Shown: positions 34,896 through 45,331, counted from the first letter of the stretch. The stretch: 64,000 nt of DNA from Tilletia caries (GCA_032718865.1 JALUTQ010000003.1:154001-218000), one strand, 5' to 3'. The notes: generated by a model from the letters alone, not told the origin. A program made the numbers and translations.

Positions 34896-37800
34896 TACGC
34901 CCCCGCTTACGCTGCCCTCGTCCGCGAGGGCTGACGTGGTCCGCATCCACCAAAGCCTGATCCTCCTCTGCATCGGCTCTGCGCGCGTCCTCCTCATGTC
35001 CCGGGAGGATGATGGTAGTTGAGCGAGGCAGGCGGGTGACATGTAGATGTTCCCGCGCCGCCTTGTCGAAATCTCGCGTCGCCCAGGCGAGATGAGGCAG
35101 CCGAGAGTCTTGCTGCCAGGAGGGAGGCTCGTGAGACCACTCCACAAGGTAATCGAACGTCTTGCCATCGTCGAACAGGGTGGGTCGGCGGCCAAGATAT
35201 CCAAAGACTCGATGCTCGTTCTCTCCCTCGCTGCTGTCGAGACCATGCACCGGGCGAGGGCGTACTTTGGAAGGATCGCCGTAGAACCGAACAAGGGCAT
35301 CGATTGGGAAGACGTCATGGGCGCGAAACCAGCCTGGAAGACGAAGTCGGTACGCCCGCTTTCCCACCACCTCGACGACCGGAAAGGGACCGGCATACTT
35401 CGCTGAAAGCTTGCGTCGCGCATCCGCGCCCGAATCCAGCGGCGCCCGATAACTACGGAGGTCGACCCACACATGGTCCCCCTCCTGGAGTACCAGGTCG
35501 TCACGATGAACGTCGAACCACGCCTTCTGTCGGGCGGAGGACATCTCGATCACCAGCCCAGCCTCCACACGTGCCGCTCGCAGGTCGTCAACCCAAGCAG
35601 AGTGACCGGGCGATCCCGTGGATACCGCCGCGTCCTCGTGCAGGCCGAAAAGACGAGGTTGCTGCCCGAATACCAGTTCGTATGGAGAGAAGCTGGTGCT
35701 CGAGTGTCTCCGATTGTTATAGGCCATGGAGAGAATAGGAAGATTGGAGTCCCAGTCCGTTTGACGCACACTAACGTAGTGACGGAGCATCGTACACATT
35801 GTTTCGTTCAGCCGCTCCACCTGTCCGTCGGTCTGTGGGTGGTACGGAGTGCTCATGCCCAGAGTAACCTGCAGGGACGCGAATACCTCCTGCCAAAACG
35901 CGCTGGTGAAGCGGGCGTCTCTGTCCGAAATCAGCTTCTGTGGCAGGCCTGTGAGCGGGAACACGTGCTCAAGAAAGCGTTGAGCGGTCTGTTTCGCATC
36001 GTCCGTCTTCTGGGACGGGTAGAACATCGCGAACTTGCTGAATTTGTCCGAGACCACGGTAATCGTGTCCATCCCTGACGCCGTGGTCGGCACCCCGGTA
36101 ACGAAGTCCATCCCGAGACACGCCCAAACCTCGTGGGGCTCCATGATGGGTTCCAGGAGCCCGTGCTTCCGTTGACGACGGTTCTTGTTGGTTTGGCATT
36201 CGTAGCACTCCAGAATGAACAGCTTCACCTGCGCGCGCATGTCATGGAAGAACATGTGCCGCTGGATCAGTTCGACCGTCCCGTGCACGCCCGGGTGCGC
36301 CGCTCGAATGCTGGAGTGGTACTCTCGCAACACCTCGAATACCCGTGCCTGCGGAACGCAAAGCCGCTTGCCCTCGTCCCCACCCGGCTTCGGCAACCAG
36401 ATTCGTCCCTGGTCGAGGACAAACGGCAGGGAGGGCTGTTCGTGCGACAAGCGCAGCCAGATTGTCCGCCAATGCGGGTCCTGTCCGTAGTCCTCGTCCC
36501 ATGAGGCACTGGGATCCGTATCGTGAGCCACGCTCTCCGTCTTGGCGTCGAGACCACGCACAGCCGAGCGGTCCGGAGACTCGGGCGCTTGGAACTCGAT
36601 CTCCACCGATGTTTCTTGATCTGCTGCTTCTGGGACGGCTGAGATGGGAGCACGGGAAAGAGCATCAGCCACAACATTGACCCCCCCTGCTTTATGCACC
36701 ACCTGTACCTTCCCCTCCAGTGGCGCCAGAGCAAGACGAAGTTTGTCCAAACGACCTGTAAGCTCGTTCGACTTGATCGACCACAACCACAGTAGTGCCC
36801 TGTGGTCTGTCCTAACCTCGAGCTCTGATACGTCCAGGTACTGCTTCAGCTTCCCGATACACCAATGCAGCGCCACCAGCTCCAGATGCGTGGCCGGCAG
36901 CTTGCTCTCGCCTTCCTTCGTTTGCCTGGACAAGAAGATGACCGGGTGCTCGTGACCGTCGTCATCCGTCTGTGCGAGGACGGCCCCAAATCCTGCCGAC
37001 GAGGCATCGACTGACAAAATGAACGGACGGCCATAGTCCGGCCGGCGGAGAACCGGTGCGGCTACGAGCGCCCCCTTCAGATCGTCAAAGGCAGCCGCCG
37101 CCGCCGCCAACCAGAGGAAAGGAGTCGATGGATCGTCTTGACGACTAAGGTCGGCCAGAGGTCGAGCGCGGCGGGCAAAGTCGGGAATGAATCGACGATA
37201 CCAGCCCGCCATGGCGTAGAACCGCTTAACTTCTGTACGCGAACGAGGAGCTGAAAACTCGGTGACTGCCCTGGTCTTCTCAACGTCTGTACGCAGGCCA
37301 AGATATGTCACCTTGTAACCCAACAACGAAATACTAGAGATTGCTCGGGCTCACCGTCAGCCCCGCCTGCTCAATGGCCGTGAGCACGGTGCTGATGTGC
37401 TGGACATGCTCCTCGAACGACATCGAGAAGATGACGATGTCGTCCAGGTAGGCGAGCGCAAACTTCCAGCGGGTGGGTCCGAGGACGCGATCGATCACCC
37501 GTTGAAAGAAGCTTGGCGCCCCTTTCAATCCAAATGGCATGCGCTCGTACCTGCGAAGGCCCCGAAACGTCACGAAGCCCGTGAGATCACGGCTCTCAGC
37601 CACGATGCCGATCTGATGATATCCTTTGTTCATGTCTACCGTCGAGAACCACCGAGCTGGTCCCGAAGCGTCGAAAACATCATCGTTTGTAGGCATCGGG
37701 TAAAAGTTATCGACGGTAACCTTGTTCAGGGGACGATAGTCGTTGCAGAACCGGATCTTCCCGCGCTGTCGGACCAATACCACCCCGAAAGCGAAAGACC

Positions 37801-37954
37801 CCGAAGCTGGCTCCGAGATGCCAAGCTTGTCGTGCTCGTTCAGGGTCTCGTCGATGGCCTTCCTCTGCTCCGGGCTAGGGTTCGATCGCTCGCGTTCAGG
37901 AAGAGGACTCCAAGGGTTTGAGGGCCTACCAGACCCTTTCCCGCGGAGATCCAC
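34891..37954 (-). pseudogene. gypsy Pol (RT-RNaseH-IN-chromodomain), broken after RT
   Basis: The RT frame (37954-37334) has no ATG at its head and overlaps Gag. It shows FCNDYRPLNKVT and the catalytic FALAYLDDIVIFS. It ends at TAG 37334-37336. The next frame, offset by one base, starts by 37326 with YKVTYLGLRTD and runs to 34891. It holds the RNase H signature LSVDASSAGFGAVLAQ, a zinc-finger-like HPGVHGTVELI...ECYECQ, the integrase core with GMDFVTGVP and STPYHPQTDGQVERLNE, and a chromodomain-like end (FDYLVEWSHEPPSWQ). The break has both a stop and a shift within ~10 nt, so it is probably a true lesion in an otherwise young copy. Confidence 0.9.
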
Positions 37955-40410
37955 TGGTCGGAAAGATCGTCATTCTGGAAAAGGTACGGCTGAAGAGTCG
38001 CTTCTTGCCGCGGAGGGCGAACCGGGACGAGCGCGCTTGCGTGTGCCGGGATGGTGATGGACCGGGACACTACGAGAAGACGAGCGGCCGGGTCGACACC
38101 CTTTCCGTTCCGGAGGGGGATCTTGATGGTATTATCGTCCGCCAACGTGACCACCCGATCTCGCAAGTTGACAACAAATCCAAAATGCGCTAGGTTGTCC
38201 GCCCCCAATAACCATCCGTCGGCGCACTCTGACACCACATGGAATTCTGCCTCCCTCGACACTCGTTTTCCGTTGACAGCCTGGAAGTGCAGAGGCAAAC
38301 GCACTACTCCTGTTGGCTTCTGCGCCATACCTCCTGCGTACCCCTGGATCTCCACCTTTGCTGGGGCCAGGATCTTCGCTCCCGGCGAGACGGCTGCGAG
38401 TGTCGACGAAGAGATGGTGGACAGATCGGCTCCCGAGTCGGGGCAGATGTCGTAGCGTCTCGGGGAGCCGTCGACCCAAACCGCCAGCGTTCCGGCCTGA
38501 GTGATCCGGAAACGAGAACCTGGAAGATCCGATTTGAGTCCCCTAACGAAAGCCTGGTCGTCGTCGGGGAGAGCTGAGAGACCGACCTCTTCGACGAGCG
38601 AGCCGATACGACGTGCGATCGCCACGGTGCCAACACGGTCCTCCTCGTCGCTTTCGCCGCTGTCCTCCTCGCCGCTGCTGTGCGGGATGGCCTCGCCCGC
38701 CATGGCACGTCGTGCTGCGAGGCGCTCGTCCCTTCGAACACCGCGTGCCGAATCTGGATTGGAGGGGCAGTCGCGAGCAAAGTGGCCGACCGTCTGACAC
38801 AGGTAACACCGTCCCAGAGCCCGATCCTCCGCTCTCGCCTTTTTCTTCTCGTTGTCTGGCTGTGGTCGAGCGACCGTTGGAACGGCCCGGGTGGTGAACT
38901 TGGAAGTGGCGTCCGCTCTGGGCGTCTGTCGTGAGATTGAGCTGCGCATCAAAGCCTGCCTCTCAGCGTGCGCATTCCGGACGGTGTCCTCTTTTTCGAC
39001 CATCGCAGATCGATAGTCGGACCAAGACTGGGCGGAAGCCTTGACATTGTCGGTCTCAAGCTTCCATTCCGCCGGGAGACCCTGATGGACATAGAAAATG
39101 AGGTCCATGATACTGATACGTCCAACTATGTCCCGAATCGCATCACGATCCTCGTCCAACAGACCTCGTTCCAGAGCGTTAGCCACCTGCCACTGCCCAA
39201 CCAGACTGTACTTCTCATGAAGGTAGGCCGACATGGTCTCCTTATCCGGCTCAAATTTGCGCACATCCAGATCCATGTGGGCCTTCGTTGCCGAAGGAAT
39301 GAACTCCTGCAGGAACGCCTTTCTCCACTGCGCACATGTGGTGGGGATGGGCTGTATGGACGAGATCCAGGTTTCCGCTCTGCCCTGCATGCAGCTCATG
39401 AGGACTGGAAGGGTCTCCGCCTTTCCGTATCTGGAAACGACGGTGAAGTGCTCGAGCTTCTGCCACCATAGGTAAGCCTTCGTCTTCTCATCGTCCGGGT
39501 CGAAGTGTCCAATGTCCTTCGACCTTGGATAATCGTTCCGTCGGAAGGACTGAGCCATGTCCGACGATGCTGCGGCGTTTGCTGCGCCCGCTGCAGACTG
39601 CCGAGCCTGACCGTACTGAGGCGGGAAAGGAGGCCAGTTCCGGCCGGGCTGGGGGTTGGCAACCTGTCCTGCCGCAAATCCTCCGTCTTGCCATTGCGGA
39701 GGAAAGGGACCGACATGTGGGACAAATCCTGCACCCGCCGGAGGCTGTTGCTGTTGGAATGGAGCAGACTGACCGAACGTGAACGGGGTGATGGCGGAAG
39801 GTCTGGGTACCCTCTGGTGCGGATCGTTGAGCCTCGGACCGGCGCTGCCGAGGAGGAAGGGAGCCGGTCCCGTCGCGGGTGGCTGAAACTGGGGAAACTG
39901 TGCCGGCGGCGGTTGAGGGGCGAACTGGACCTGAGGCGCTGGGTTTGCGCCCGCCATAGTCGGCCTCAGCTGTGCCAGCGAAGCGTCTCCTGCGTTCTCC
40001 AGACCACGGAAACGTTCCAACATCTCGCGACGATTGGCTGAGATGAGCTCCGTGAGCGTTCCCAGCTGGGACTGGATCTGATTCAGAACCCCATTAGTGG
40101 TCGAGCCCACTTGCGAATCAGAGTCTAGCGGCCCTTCCTCGTCCGTCCGCAGCTGATTTATGGTCCTTCGACGGGCCCTCCTTTGCTCCTCGTGCGCTCG
40201 CCTGGCTGCTTGGAGCGCTACCTCCCTTCGTTGCAGGTCCTCTGCTGCCGCCAAGTCTTCGGCTTCGAGGGCTTCGATGTGTTGGAGGCGCTGATCATTG
40301 GGGTCGTCGGATGGCTGGGCCGGACTGTGTTCTCCGGCACCGGCGATATCAGGAAGCATCCTTGACTGCTCCTGTGACTCGTCTGCGACGTACGCACGCG
40401 GGGTGTCCAT
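37840..40410 (-). CDS. gypsy Gag-protease
   Basis: 856 codons from the ATG at 40408-40410. An N-terminal Glu/Arg-rich coiled-coil-like region is followed by a Gln/Pro/Phe-rich linker and a capsid region (retrotransposon gag: FLQEFIPSATKAHMDLDVR). Next come one CCHC knuckle (CYLCQTVGHFARDC) and a retropepsin-like segment with DICPDSGADLSTIS. The frame ends at 37840 and overlaps the RT frame by about 115 nt. That overlap would require frameshifting if the element is functional. Confidence 0.88.
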   Translation of the reverse strand: MDTPRAYVADESQEQSRMLPDIAGAGEHSPAQPSDDPNDQRLQHIEALEAEDLAAAEDLQRREVALQAARRAHEEQRRARRRTINQLRTDEEGPLDSDSQVGSTTNGVLNQIQSQLGTLTELISANRREMLERFRGLENAGDASLAQLRPTMAGANPAPQVQFAPQPPPAQFPQFQPPATGPAPFLLGSAGPRLNDPHQRVPRPSAITPFTFGQSAPFQQQQPPAGAGFVPHVGPFPPQWQDGGFAAGQVANPQPGRNWPPFPPQYGQARQSAAGAANAAASSDMAQSFRRNDYPRSKDIGHFDPDDEKTKAYLWWQKLEHFTVVSRYGKAETLPVLMSCMQGRAETWISSIQPIPTTCAQWRKAFLQEFIPSATKAHMDLDVRKFEPDKETMSAYLHEKYSLVGQWQVANALERGLLDEDRDAIRDIVGRISIMDLIFYVHQGLPAEWKLETDNVKASAQSWSDYRSAMVEKEDTVRNAHAERQALMRSSISRQTPRADATSKFTTRAVPTVARPQPDNEKKKARAEDRALGRCYLCQTVGHFARDCPSNPDSARGVRRDERLAARRAMAGEAIPHSSGEEDSGESDEEDRVGTVAIARRIGSLVEEVGLSALPDDDQAFVRGLKSDLPGSRFRITQAGTLAVWVDGSPRRYDICPDSGADLSTISSSTLAAVSPGAKILAPAKVEIQGYAGGMAQKPTGVVRLPLHFQAVNGKRVSREAEFHVVSECADGWLLGADNLAHFGFVVNLRDRVVTLADDNTIKIPLRNGKGVDPAARLLVVSRSITIPAHASALVPVRPPRQEATLQPYLFQNDDLSDQWISAGKGLVGPQTLGVLFLNASDRTLARSRGRPSTRP

Positions 40411-40622
40411 ACTCTATGGGACCAGACGAATGTTTCTTCAGTAACGCCCTCACGAATGAGCGGGAGGGAGATAACGTATGTAGTTTATCGTCCCCCTATC
40501 CCGCAGCGCCCAGCACTGATACGTCCCGGGTAGAGAGACTATTTGGTGCTTACCCGTTAACCTTCTCGCGAATGGTGGAGGGATTTGCCTGCGTGCGAAG
40601 CGCCGCGCTTGCTCGATCGGCT

Positions 40623-40638
40623 GGGCGGAGCTACCAAA
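40623..40638 (-). other. gypsy primer-binding site
   Basis: Three bases after the 5' LTR the minus strand reads TGGTAGCTCCGCC, the same 13-mer as in the copia element. This points to the same initiator-tRNA primer. Confidence 0.7.
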
Positions 40639-40958
40639 TGTGATGAGCTGTGAAGCGTCAATCACGAGCTGAACCAGAACCGCGAACGAAGAACGAAAAG
40701 GAGTCAAGGAGAGTCTGAGAGAGAGGAGATGCTGTGTGTGTACTTGATATTCTGAGGGGCTTCAGAGGGGAATGAGCGTGGGTCGTTCCCCTCTTATATA
40801 CACTGAGGGAAATGAGAAGAAGGGAACGCAACTACCGTGTAATGACAGTGAAGGAGCGACGTACGGATATACGTCGCGACCGAGTCTGGAACATCGAATC
40901 GAACTCCGAATCAGGGAATGAACGTAACCAATGCAGGGCCCTCAGGCAGCTCCTTACA
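40639..40958 (-). repeat. gypsy 5' LTR
   Basis: 320 bp. The minus strand reads TATATAAG at about 40793-40800, a likely TATA box for the element transcript. Confidence 0.93.
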
Positions 40959-40963
40959 ACGGT
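40959..40963. repeat. gypsy target-site duplication, right copy
   Basis: ACGGT directly after the right LTR, matching 34571-34575. Confidence 0.9.
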
Positions 40964-41870
40964 CCATGATGTCGCTGTCCTCGTTCGGCGATTGGGCAGA
41001 CGGGAGAAGAAGAGTCAGCTTTTTTGGGTTTCGGTGAAGTCATACAGGAACCTAGGTCCGTCAATCGCACGCACCTTTCCCAAGCTGCCATGACCAAGTT
41101 GCTATCCCCGTCGAGGACTCTTTCCTTCCCATCTTTATCGGTAACAAAGATGAGTCGGCTCTGGAGAAACTTGGCGTTGGAATTGGCGAGTTCGTTGCCT
41201 TCGGGCCGGAGGGTGATCGCCCCGGACTCTGCGTCAACTTCGTCTTCAGCGTCATCTTCGGCTTCGTCGTCGTCCCCAGCTAGCATGTTCATGAGCATCG
41301 AATGTCTGACGCCCTCTTTTCGTGGAGCAAATCGAGAATTCAGCGAACAATTTCTGATGGGTGTTAGATGGGAGCGACTGACTCACCTTCGAAGAGAAGC
41401 TGATAGCATTCCACATAGTTGAGCGACCAAGCCAATTGAGCGGCAGTGATCCCTCTCGGGTCAACTGTCATATGCAAACCATCATCAGCAAAGCACACTC
41501 CAGTGTCTATAAGGTCGTTCTGAGAAAGACATACCTGCGTTCCAAATGGCCCCTCGTTGAAGCAAGAACTGCAGAAGTTCGGGAGAATTGGCAACGACAG
41601 CCAGATGGAGAGCACTCCAGCCCAGACCGTCCTGTTCGTCCGATTCGAACCTGTTAATTTCTCCAGAATTATGTTTAGCCTTTCCCTCAGAACAAGAGGC
41701 GGGATGTGTTTCCCTCTCACCATGCATCGGCGCCCGCCTTGAGACATTCCTTAGCAGCGGCCAGGTCGCCGGCCTGGACGACACGGAGGAGAGTGCGGTT
41801 AAGGGCGAGCCGCGCGTCGAGCGTGTCTGTGGGTGCCTCCGACATCTTTCGAACTTTGACTTTGCACTGA

Positions 41871-41878
41871 CTTCGATG
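41871..41878. repeat. hAT target-site duplication, left copy
   Basis: CTTCGATG; matches 45063-45070. Confidence 0.93.
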
Positions 41879-41889
41879 CAGTGTTGTTG

Positions 41890-42025
41890 ATTTCGGGTAA
41901 TGGGCGGGTAACGGGCGGGTAGGGTCGGGTAACGTGGCAAGTCAGCACCCACGAAACCCGCCCGAACCGATCGAGGCAGCTGAGACTACCCGCCCGATTT
42001 TGGGCGGGTAACCCGAATGGGTACC
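41890..42025. repeat. hAT subterminal CGGGTA cluster, left
   Basis: Several CGGGTA and TACCCG hexamers, some paired as gGGCGGGTA, lie in the ~130 bp next to the left inverted repeat. Confidence 0.8.
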
Positions 42026-42723
42026 ATACTGAAGCAGTACCAATGTGACCTCCACTTCAGACCTCATTTCCCACGCTACAAGGAGAGAAACACGTGGGAC
42101 AGTAGTCACGCGAGGGGCGCGTTCAGCTGCCGTCAAGGTGATGACACTGTCTGAGCGTCCAGAATGGTAACCACCCTGTCTTTCCTGTCTCAGTGGTGAT
42201 CAGCTGCAGACAGGAATTCAGTCTGGCCAGCTGTTGCTGCGCAGAGATTCAAGCGAACTACCAGGGTCCGAGCCCTGGCAAGGCTGCAACACTTTGGTGG
42301 GCCGCCAGGCAGTAGAGCCATTATTAATTTGAATTTCGATGCGCAGCAGTAGCCGGCTTAGTAAGTTGGGGTCCCGGAGGGGGGTTGCCCGTGTTCCTCC
42401 GATGAAGGGGCCTCGTAATTCTGAAAGGTGGGATTTGCGCCTGCGGCGGATCCCCAAGAGGGGCTTTTGCCACTCTTGCGTTAGGTGACACTATATGTTT
42501 TTTTTTTTGGCTGGAACTGAGAACAACACTCAGCCGATTTTGCCCGAGCTCATCCGAAAATTACCGAGAGTTCAAAAGACCAACACTCAGAAGTCAGAAC
42601 TCAGAAGAACAACACTTCAATCTCAGAGCAACATAAAGGGAGACAGGGTGATAGGATTGCATGGGATCGCTCAGATTAAGAGGATGGAGAGGAAAAGACA
42701 TGGAAGAGGAAACAGAAGTCATG
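42026..42723. other. Non-coding 3' part of the hAT element
   Basis: About 700 bp between the left subterminal repeats and the transposase stop. It is AT-richer than the host and includes a T11-12 run near 42500. No gene is seen. Confidence 0.5.
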
Positions 42724-44690
42724 CTACTCGTCCTCGACCAGATCGTTGAGGACAAAGTCTTTGATGGTGGTGAAGCCAGCGTTCATCCAGGAGTCGAGAC
42801 ACATGATGTGGGTGACTGTCGTTCCCGAAAGTCGGTTCCTGCGCTTGGTGATGACCTCTCCACCACGAGAAAATGCAGCCTCCGAAGGGACACTGGTGGC
42901 AGGAATGGCCAAAAGATCGCGAGCCAAAGCGGCCAGGCTTGGGTAACGAGACTGATTGACGGACCAGTAGTGAAGGGAATCTGAGGGAGCAGGGGTGGGG
43001 ATGGGGGGCTCAGCGAGGTAGAGCTCAAGCTGCTTCCCGGCGTCGATAGTGATGGGGGCGGGCGCCGCAGCAGCGAACTTCTGCCGACGCTTTTCGTACG
43101 CAGAGATCGGAGCAGAGGAAGAGCTTGGGGCGTGATTGTTCGTAGCTACGATGGGATAGTTGTAGACAAGTGGTATACGAGTTCCGAGATGATGTATCGA
43201 AGATCGTTCCCTCCGTCGGCACGAATGACTTCAGCCTTCATGGAGGGATCGAGAATGGTGGCCCACTGAACCACAAACGTATCAATCAGATGCTCTCGGT
43301 ACTCGGTAAGCCGGGTATCAAAGAGCGCCAGAACCTCCATCCCCCAAGGAGTAAGAGTCGAAGCCGCTCGAAGCTCTTCCAGACCCTTGTTCATGATGAT
43401 GTATCCTTCGGCCGCAGCGCTGATAGTTGGGAAGCTGCGGCCCTGCAGGTGGTCGCTGACGTCCTTGAATCCGTTGAGGATCTTGATCGTATCCCTCATG
43501 GCAAGCCAGACCTGCTCAGACCACGCAGAAGTGCTGTGGCCGCTCTCGAAGAGATGACGCAGGGCAGGCTCGAGCCGCTGCAGCCCAAGCAGCTGTGCCA
43601 GCGTAGAGTTCCACCTGACCTCCATAGCGGTCGGAGGGACAGCGTACTTGATGCCCACTGACTCGCATGCAGCGATCAGCGCCTTTTCCGTCGGCTTTGA
43701 GCGGTGGAGAAGGGAGACGAAGGCCCGGGGCGCGGCAAAGATCTCGTCTCTCCCGGCATCCTGAAGACCGTGCTTGACGATGAGGTTGATGAGGTGAGCG
43801 GCGCAACGAGACGGGAAGAAGGGAGCCGGCGCAGCGCGACGCTTGAGGATGGTAGAAATGTTGTAGGCGGAGGCGGTGTTGTCTGTGACACACGCCGAGA
43901 TCTTCTTCTCGATTCCATAGTCTTGAAGCGCGCTGGTTATGAGATTGGCGGCATTCTCTGCAGAGTGAGGGACGGGGAAAGGGGCGAAGTCTAGGAGCAT
44001 CGTCTGTAGCTCCCAGTCTGCCGTGATGAAGTGGGCCGTGAGTGACAGGAACTGGTCCCCATTTCTTGCCGTCCACCCGTCCGTGGTGAGAGCGACTCTG
44101 CCGGGGAGGGAGCGGAGGTAAGCGCCAACCTGAGTTTTGAGGAGGCCGTAATCGACGCTAATCTTGCGCGTCATGACGTTGCGGCTCGGGCAATCGTAGT
44201 CAGGCTGAAGAGTCTTGAGTAGGGCCTTGAAGTCCGGGTGATCCAAGACGCTGAGGGACTGCTGGTCGCGGAGCATCCAACGCTCGATCATGCCGTGTAT
44301 CTTGAGCTTGGCAGCGTGGGGAAGCTTGATGAGGCCGAACGAGAGGGTCTGCTGTCCCGCCTCCAGCCTGACCTTCTTCTTGCAGATTTCCAGATGACGT
44401 CCCATGGAAGAAGTCCCTGAAACAGTGAGAGAAACGCGTAAGAGAGGGAAGTAGGCAGACGCGGACATGCCTCAGGCATACTCACCAGTCTTGCCTCCCT
44501 TGTACACGAGCTTCTCTCCACAGTGCGCGCACTGCACCTTCTCTTCATCCGGCAGCTCCTCAAACTCACTCCAAGCAGCAGCTCGCTTGACAGTGGCACG
44601 GGGAGGGGAATTGTCGTCGTCGACGTCAAAGACGATGGGAGTCCCAATAGTACGGCCCGCGGCTGAGGGTTGAATGGCATCTACGTCCAT
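42724..44690 (-). pseudogene. hAT transposase (BED finger, one intron, one frame break)
   Basis: Exon 1 (44690-44486) encodes an acidic N-terminus and the first half of a BED zinc finger (CAHCGEKLVYKGGK). The 69-nt intron 44485-44417 joins it in phase to GTSSMGRHLEICKKK, completing the finger. The body has TTDGWTARNGDQFLSLT, the hAT CAAHLINLIVKHG motif and RWNST. The frame ends near 43146. A different frame then carries the dimerisation domain (ARDLLAIPATSVPSEAAFSRGG) to the stop at 42724. A frameshift or an unresolved intron must lie at about 43150-43200. Everything else is intact. Confidence 0.87.
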
Positions 44691-44904
44691 CGTGAATGGC
44701 CGTAATTGGGGGCTCGGGGCTGTTCTGGAGCAAAAACGAGGGATTGAGAGCAAGATCAGACTGGCAGTGTGTGGTGAAGGCGAGAGGATGAACAGAGTAG
44801 GTAAAGAAGTGGATATAGCAGTGGTATGAATGTATGATCTTTGCGTGGGAACTGATCATGGAAGCAGATATGTAGAAAAAGTGCGATCTGAGTAGGCGGA
44901 GCAG

Positions 44905-45050
44905 TTCGGGTAGGTCGGGTACCCGACCTTAAGTCCGAACCCGAACCCTTCCGCTCCAGCGTACCCGAACCCGATCTACTAGGGTCATTTTCCGGATTTT
45001 CCTACCCATTACCCATACCCGAACGGGTGCCCGTTCGGGCGGGTACCCAA
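44905..45050. repeat. hAT subterminal CGGGTA cluster, right
   Basis: Clustered TCGGGTA, TACCCG and GGGCGGGTACCC words lie next to the right inverted repeat, mirroring the left cluster. Confidence 0.8.
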
Positions 45051-45062
45051 TCAACAACACTG

Positions 45063-45070
45063 CTTCGATG
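45063..45070. repeat. hAT target-site duplication, right copy
   Basis: CTTCGATG; matches 41871-41878. Confidence 0.93.
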
Positions 45071-45202
45071 CCGTGCCCATGGTTGCCAGATGCCAGACGG
45101 ACTTTTTTGCGCTAACAAGCAAAAAATTTGCGGACCAAAAACATTTGGCATCTAATTACGTAAGAACTTTCAGCCACACTCTCTGCGAACGTTCCGTCCG
45201 TT
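45071..45202. other. Short unique segment upstream of RMT2
   Basis: About 130 bp of AT-rich DNA between the hAT element and the displaced B repeat; probably original host sequence. No gene. Confidence 0.4.
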
Positions 45203-45319
45203 GGGTGTCGCGTCAGATGAGATGGAATCGCTGTCGCTCGGCCTCGGCTGCAGTGAGGACGTGACGCGTAATGCCAAGACACATGGCACCGCGTCGCGTC
45301 GGGATCGGGAGTGGAAAAT
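45203..45319 (+). repeat. Displaced copy of element 3 repeat B
   Basis: 117 bp matching 62323-62439 at offset 17120, with no difference noticed. In the other copy, repeat A2 follows after 3 bp. Here the next repeat A (A1) is 11.4 kb away at 56740. Confidence 0.9.
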
Positions 45320-45331
45320 TCCCCAGAATTT
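45319..45331 (+). repeat. Possible inverted-repeat end, left
   Basis: TTCCCCAGAATTT, complementary to AAATTCTGGGGAA at 56697-56709. It starts exactly where the match to element 3 repeat B ends. Confidence 0.4.

Larger units (their letters stand above)
34576..40958 (-). mobile_element. Ty3/gypsy LTR retrotransposon in RMT2 exon 5, 6.4 kb
   Basis: Two 320-bp repeats (34576-34895 and 40639-40958) start TGTGATGAGC and end CTTACA. They align at offset 6063 with one difference seen (near 34852/40915). They are flanked by the 5-bp duplication ACGGT (34571-34575 and 40959-40963). The minus strand carries Gag-protease, RT, RNase H and integrase in gypsy order, with a chromodomain-like tail, as in chromoviruses. 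Near-identical LTRs mean a young insertion. Confidence 0.95.
33845..41845 (-). pseudogene. RMT2: RMT2, protein arginine N5-methyltransferase, split by a gypsy insertion
   Basis: Fungal Rmt2 methylates the delta-nitrogen of an arginine in ribosomal protein L12. Seven exons: 41845-41721, 41650-41535, 41464-41387, 41315-41075, 40974-40959 continuing at 34575-34291, 34214-34149, and 34044-33845. Without the gypsy element the protein would be 373 residues. The N-terminal part has ankyrin-type repeats (GLGWSALHLAVVANSPELLQ, then ITAAQLAWSLNYVECYQLL). The methyltransferase part has the SAM motif RNIGFGLGIVD, HVIVEPH and VYFDTYSQDYK. All splice phases agree. A 6.4-kb gypsy element interrupts exon 5 just upstream of the SAM motif, so the gene is presumably inactive. 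A hAT element lies 33 bp before the ATG, and the 3' end lies in repeat R. Confidence 0.93.
41879..45062 (-). mobile_element. hAT DNA transposon in the RMT2 upstream region, 3.2 kb
   Basis: Terminal inverted repeats begin CAGTGTTGTTGATT on both ends (41879 inward and 45062 inward). They are flanked by a perfect 8-bp duplication CTTCGATG (41871-41878 and 45063-45070), diagnostic of hAT elements. Subterminal regions carry many CGGGTA/TACCCG hexamers in both orientations, the usual transposase-binding arrays. A single transposase gene lies on the minus strand. The insertion begins 33 bp upstream of the RMT2 start codon. Confidence 0.95.

Noticed and set aside
37334..37356. Intron explaining the gypsy pol break (GTGAGC...TAG)
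   Set aside because: It would be only about 21 nt, far shorter than any intron here, and would not restore the frame.
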